Translations under genes and position numbers: made by a program
Shown here: positions 34,206 through 36,586 of the stretch, piece by piece
How positions within the stretch are numbered: position 1 is the stretch's first letter
Layout: every line of letters starts with the position of its first letter
Source of the DNA: Bradyrhizobium sp. Arg816
Lineage (GTDB): Bacteria > Pseudomonadota > Alphaproteobacteria > Rhizobiales > Xanthobacteraceae
DNA: 36,586 nucleotides
Direction: 5' to 3'
Assembly (NCBI RefSeq): GCF_029989365.1
Contig: NZ_JAPRAQ010000043.1
Location: forward strand, 1-36,586
The notes under the pieces: generated by a model
The model's input: the letters and a program-made list of their open reading frames with translations, nothing else
What the model was told of the DNA's origin: nothing
The model's database searches: none

Positions 34206-36098
34206 GTGTGTGGGATTTGTGGATTCATCGGACGAATCACTGATGAGTCAGTGACCGAGCGGAACCTCGCGCGCTGCGCTCAGACGCTGGCCCATCGGGG
34301 CCCCGACGCGAGTCGTAGCTGCGTGACCTCTTCCTTTGCCTTTGCGCATCGAAGGCTCGCGATTATCGATCCGGATCCTCGCTCAAACCAGCCGTTCCTC
34401 GATGAGGAGCTCGGGCTAGCCGTCACGTATAACGGGGAGATCTACAATTATCGTGAGTTAAGGCAGGACTTGCTCCGGCGCGGATACCGATTTCGCACAG
34501 AGTCGGATACGGAAGTACTTTGCAAGGCATTTGCTTGTTGGGGGATTGATAGCGTCAAACGTCTGCGGGGAATGTTTGCTTTCGCAATCCACGATCGCAA
34601 GACCGGGACGGCGTTCCTTGTCAGAGATCGGCTCGGAATTAAGCCTTTATACTACGCTCGCGCGGACAATGGCCTTGTCTTTGCCTCACAGCCGTCAGCC
34701 ATCCTGCAGTGGCCAAGGGTCCGCTCGAAGCTCGATCCGGTTGGATTATCAAGCTTTCTCTCCTACCGTTCCGTCTTCGGCGAGAGGACGTTATTTGCAG
34801 ATGTGCGGAAGCTGCCACCTGGAACCTGTTTGAAAATCACGGCTCAATCGCACGAGCTCACACGTTGGTGGGATCCTGCCAACCTCGATGAGAGTAGTGA
34901 TTGCAATTCTCTCGAAACGTTGATTGGCAGCGCCGTGGAGGAACATTTGCTGCCCCACACTCCAGTCGCGGCGCTGCTTTCCGGAGGGCTCGACTCGAGT
35001 GTCTTGGCTTTCGAGCTTTCAAGGCACTCGTCGCAAAAGCCGACATGCTTTACTGGAATCGTAAGTGACGATGTGTACGATGAAAGCCCTTATGCGGTCG
35101 AGGTTGCGAAATCCCTCAAGCTCGCCCACGTCTTGGTTCGGCTGCCCGGGGCAACGAGCCTGGATGTCGTTAAGCGCCTTACCGCATTACGTGGTCATCC
35201 AATCGGCATGCACAACGAAGCGGCGATGTATTTGCTTGCGCGGGCGGTCAGCCACTCTCACAAGGTCCTCCTTACCGGCGAAGGTGCCGATGAAATTTTC
35301 CTTGGATATAGCCGGATCTTCAGGTTGTCCTTCGACCTTCGTCGACAGGCGCTGCTGGCCGCTTTGCCAGACGTCATTGGCCGCCCGGCGCGACGCCATC
35401 TGGGCCTTCCCAAGTTCAAAGCGAGCGAATTCGAGTTCTTTCTTGCGCGCTACACTTACTTTCCCCAAGCCGAAAAGCTGGGGCTGGCGACACCGGCATG
35501 GAGAAAGGACATCGGTCACGATGCGGAGCTGATTGGCTGGATGAGCAATGCCTACCATTCAGGCGGCGCCACTCCGGTCGAGCGCATAAGGCAGTTCTTT
35601 GTACGGCATCATCTCCCGGCGCTGCTCGAAATGGTCGACAACACCACAATGGCGGCGGGGGTGGAGTCTCGCGTTCCATTCACAGACCACCGAATCGTTG
35701 CGCTGGCTCTGCGCATGTCGTTCTCAGAACATCTGCGTTGGAAACATGCCTTCGCCCCGTTTCAGGCGGCCTTCACGCCGATCGAGAAGTTTAGCGAAAC
35801 GCTTGACGTCTCCAAGGCCGCGCTGCGCACGCTTTACAGAGATCGTCTACCCGCAAGTGTGGTCACGAGAAGGAAGCTCGGATTTCCGTTGCCGTTAGGT
35901 AAGTGGGCGACGGAGCAGAGCTCGGCGCCTTTTCGTGACTTAGTCTTCAAAGACTCTCCCGCGATCGCCGATTATCTCGATATTGGCGCTCTCCGGCGAT
36001 GGTATGCACGCCACTCTCAAGCGGCGAACGATACATTCGGAAAACAACTCTGGTTGATCTGCAATCTAGAAGTCTTCCTTCGTGAACTATCTTCATAG
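34206..36098 (+). CDS. Asparagine synthetase (glutamine-hydrolysing) family protein
   Basis: A 630-aa class II (Ntn) amidotransferase fused to an ATP-pyrophosphatase domain. After the GTG start, Cys2 is the glutaminase nucleophile (MCGICGFIG). LAHRGPDA, FAHRRLAIID and VTYNGEIYNYRELR follow as in AsnB, and LRGMFAFAIHDR, LVRDRLGIKPLYYA close the domain. The synthetase domain has the PP-loop AALLSGGLDSSVLAFELSR, then LLTGEGADEIFLGYSRI and AGVESRVPFTDH. All key residues are present. AGAGGAGG at 34192-34199 lies a few bases before the GTG. It would make an amide from an acid with glutamine and ATP. In a cluster with formyl and phospho-alcohol transfer it more likely acts on a special substrate than on aspartate (inference). 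Confidence 0.92.
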   Translation: MCGICGFIGRITDESVTERNLARCAQTLAHRGPDASRSCVTSSFAFAHRRLAIIDPDPRSNQPFLDEELGLAVTYNGEIYNYRELRQDLLRRGYRFRTESDTEVLCKAFACWGIDSVKRLRGMFAFAIHDRKTGTAFLVRDRLGIKPLYYARADNGLVFASQPSAILQWPRVRSKLDPVGLSSFLSYRSVFGERTLFADVRKLPPGTCLKITAQSHELTRWWDPANLDESSDCNSLETLIGSAVEEHLLPHTPVAALLSGGLDSSVLAFELSRHSSQKPTCFTGIVSDDVYDESPYAVEVAKSLKLAHVLVRLPGATSLDVVKRLTALRGHPIGMHNEAAMYLLARAVSHSHKVLLTGEGADEIFLGYSRIFRLSFDLRRQALLAALPDVIGRPARRHLGLPKFKASEFEFFLARYTYFPQAEKLGLATPAWRKDIGHDAELIGWMSNAYHSGGATPVERIRQFFVRHHLPALLEMVDNTTMAAGVESRVPFTDHRIVALALRMSFSEHLRWKHAFAPFQAAFTPIEKFSETLDVSKAALRTLYRDRLPASVVTRRKLGFPLPLGKWATEQSSAPFRDLVFKDSPAIADYLDIGALRRWYARHSQAANDTFGKQLWLICNLEVFLRELSS

Positions 36099-36372
36099 AT
36101 CTTTGTAGGACCGAATCCGGTGGGGCGAAGGCAATCCGGAATTCCGCGCCGATCAGCGTTCAAGTCTCGAGCCGATCGGGGCGGAGCTGCAGAATGCCAG
36201 GCGCCGATAGGGAAAATGTGTGGATGCGCGCGATTCACCGCATGATGCCTTCTGAGGGCAGCTGGAACTGCGCTCAACTACGAGAATGCATTAGGACGTG
36301 AGTGAAGGATGTTGACCATGATAGCCGCCTGACGGGTTCGCGCGTCCACTGAAAATGCTCGTTTTGACGGGC
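36099..36372. other. Intergenic region before the right IS
   Basis: About 270 bases with no gene I recognise; a minus-strand frame at 36017-36277 overlaps the end of the asparagine synthetase gene and is probably a shadow. Confidence 0.35.
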
Positions 36373-36385
36373 TGACCTGAGCCCC
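36373..36385. repeat. Terminal inverted-repeat end of the right IS3 element
   Basis: TGACCTGAGCCCC, which matches the reverse complement of 486-498. The adjoining bases AAAGGTCATCC differ from the left copy, as expected for the opposite end of the element. Confidence 0.7.
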
Positions 36386-36586
36386 AAAGGTCATCCAGCG
36401 ATGGGCGGAATCCTTTGGTCATTTGAGCCTGTGTGGCTTGGTGATGCAACGGGACGGAACGCGGAGCCCTCGACACAGCGCAGCGTCCCGTCCCGTTGCA
36501 TGTCGGACGCTGTTAGCCTGGCGTAAGTTGATGGCGGCAGGTTGCCGATCCCGCTGTGCGGACGAACGGTGTTGTAATCGTCCTGC
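36373..36586 (-). mobile_element. IS3-family insertion sequence (orfB end), running off the window
   Basis: The inner end TGACCTGAGCCCC is at 36373-36385, identical to that of the left remnant. The minus-strand orfB tail (36391-36586) reads QDDYNTVRPHSGIGNLPPS, then MQRDGTLRCVEGSAFRPVAS, and ends NDQRIPPIAG before its stop at 36391. This is the C-terminus of the rve integrase domain, including the RPHS motif. The rest of the element lies outside the window. It is in the same orientation as the left remnant. Confidence 0.88.

Noticed and set aside
1..36586. CRISPR arrays, tRNA genes, rRNA genes, nod boxes, FixK boxes
   Set aside because: I looked for regular short repeats, cloverleaf-like sequences, nod-box cores and TTGAT-N4-ATCAA and found none that held up; a computed scan would be more reliable.

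Overview
The window looks like accessory DNA from a rhizobium, most likely a Bradyrhizobium symbiosis island or a similar region. This is inferred from the style of the proteins and insertion sequences, from the many decayed genes and long gene-poor gaps, and from a bio/pan/pab cofactor block like those known on rhizobial symbiosis islands (the bio operon of the Mesorhizobium R7A island is a published example). No nod, nif or fix gene is present, so the species is not proven.

Layout. (1) 186-498 is a truncated IS3-family end. (2) 778-8706 is a plus-strand metabolic cluster: a divergent alpha-oxoamine synthase, a short-chain dehydrogenase, a fused double CaiB/BaiF CoA-transferase and a class III PLP aminotransferase. 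(3) 8707-11600 is mostly wreckage: a methyltransferase pseudogene, an orphan minus-strand ORF, an IS256-family remnant and a small hypothetical gene. (4) 12092-19736 is a cofactor block: broken pabB and pabA (minus), an intact Dabb-domain gene (minus), and a bioB-panD-bioF-bioD-bioA operon (plus) in which only panD and bioD are intact. (5) 19736-27150 carries small hypothetical genes, a stretch of perfect hairpins, a chemoreceptor gene split by a 2-bp insertion, a GNAT acetyltransferase, a broken MarR regulator and a broken S1/P1 nuclease. (6) 28573-36098 is a second plus-strand cluster: a small ORF coupled to a SelA-like PLP enzyme, an MFS transporter, a CDP-alcohol phosphatidyltransferase, a formyltransferase and a glutamine-hydrolysing asparagine synthetase homologue. 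(7) 36373-36586 is the other end of an element of the same IS3 type, running off the window.

How it may work. The intact genes form two apparent small-molecule pathways. The first could couple acyl-CoA activation or transfer to aminoketone formation, ketone reduction and transamination. The second combines amide formation, formylation, phospho-alcohol transfer, a PLP step and export. A NifA-type upstream sequence plus a -24/-12-like element precedes the second cluster, which would fit expression in nodules, although the -12 half is imperfect. The products of both clusters are unknown. The cofactor genes between them are largely dead: bioA carries an in-frame nonsense codon as well as a frameshift, so decay is more likely than sequencing error, at least there.
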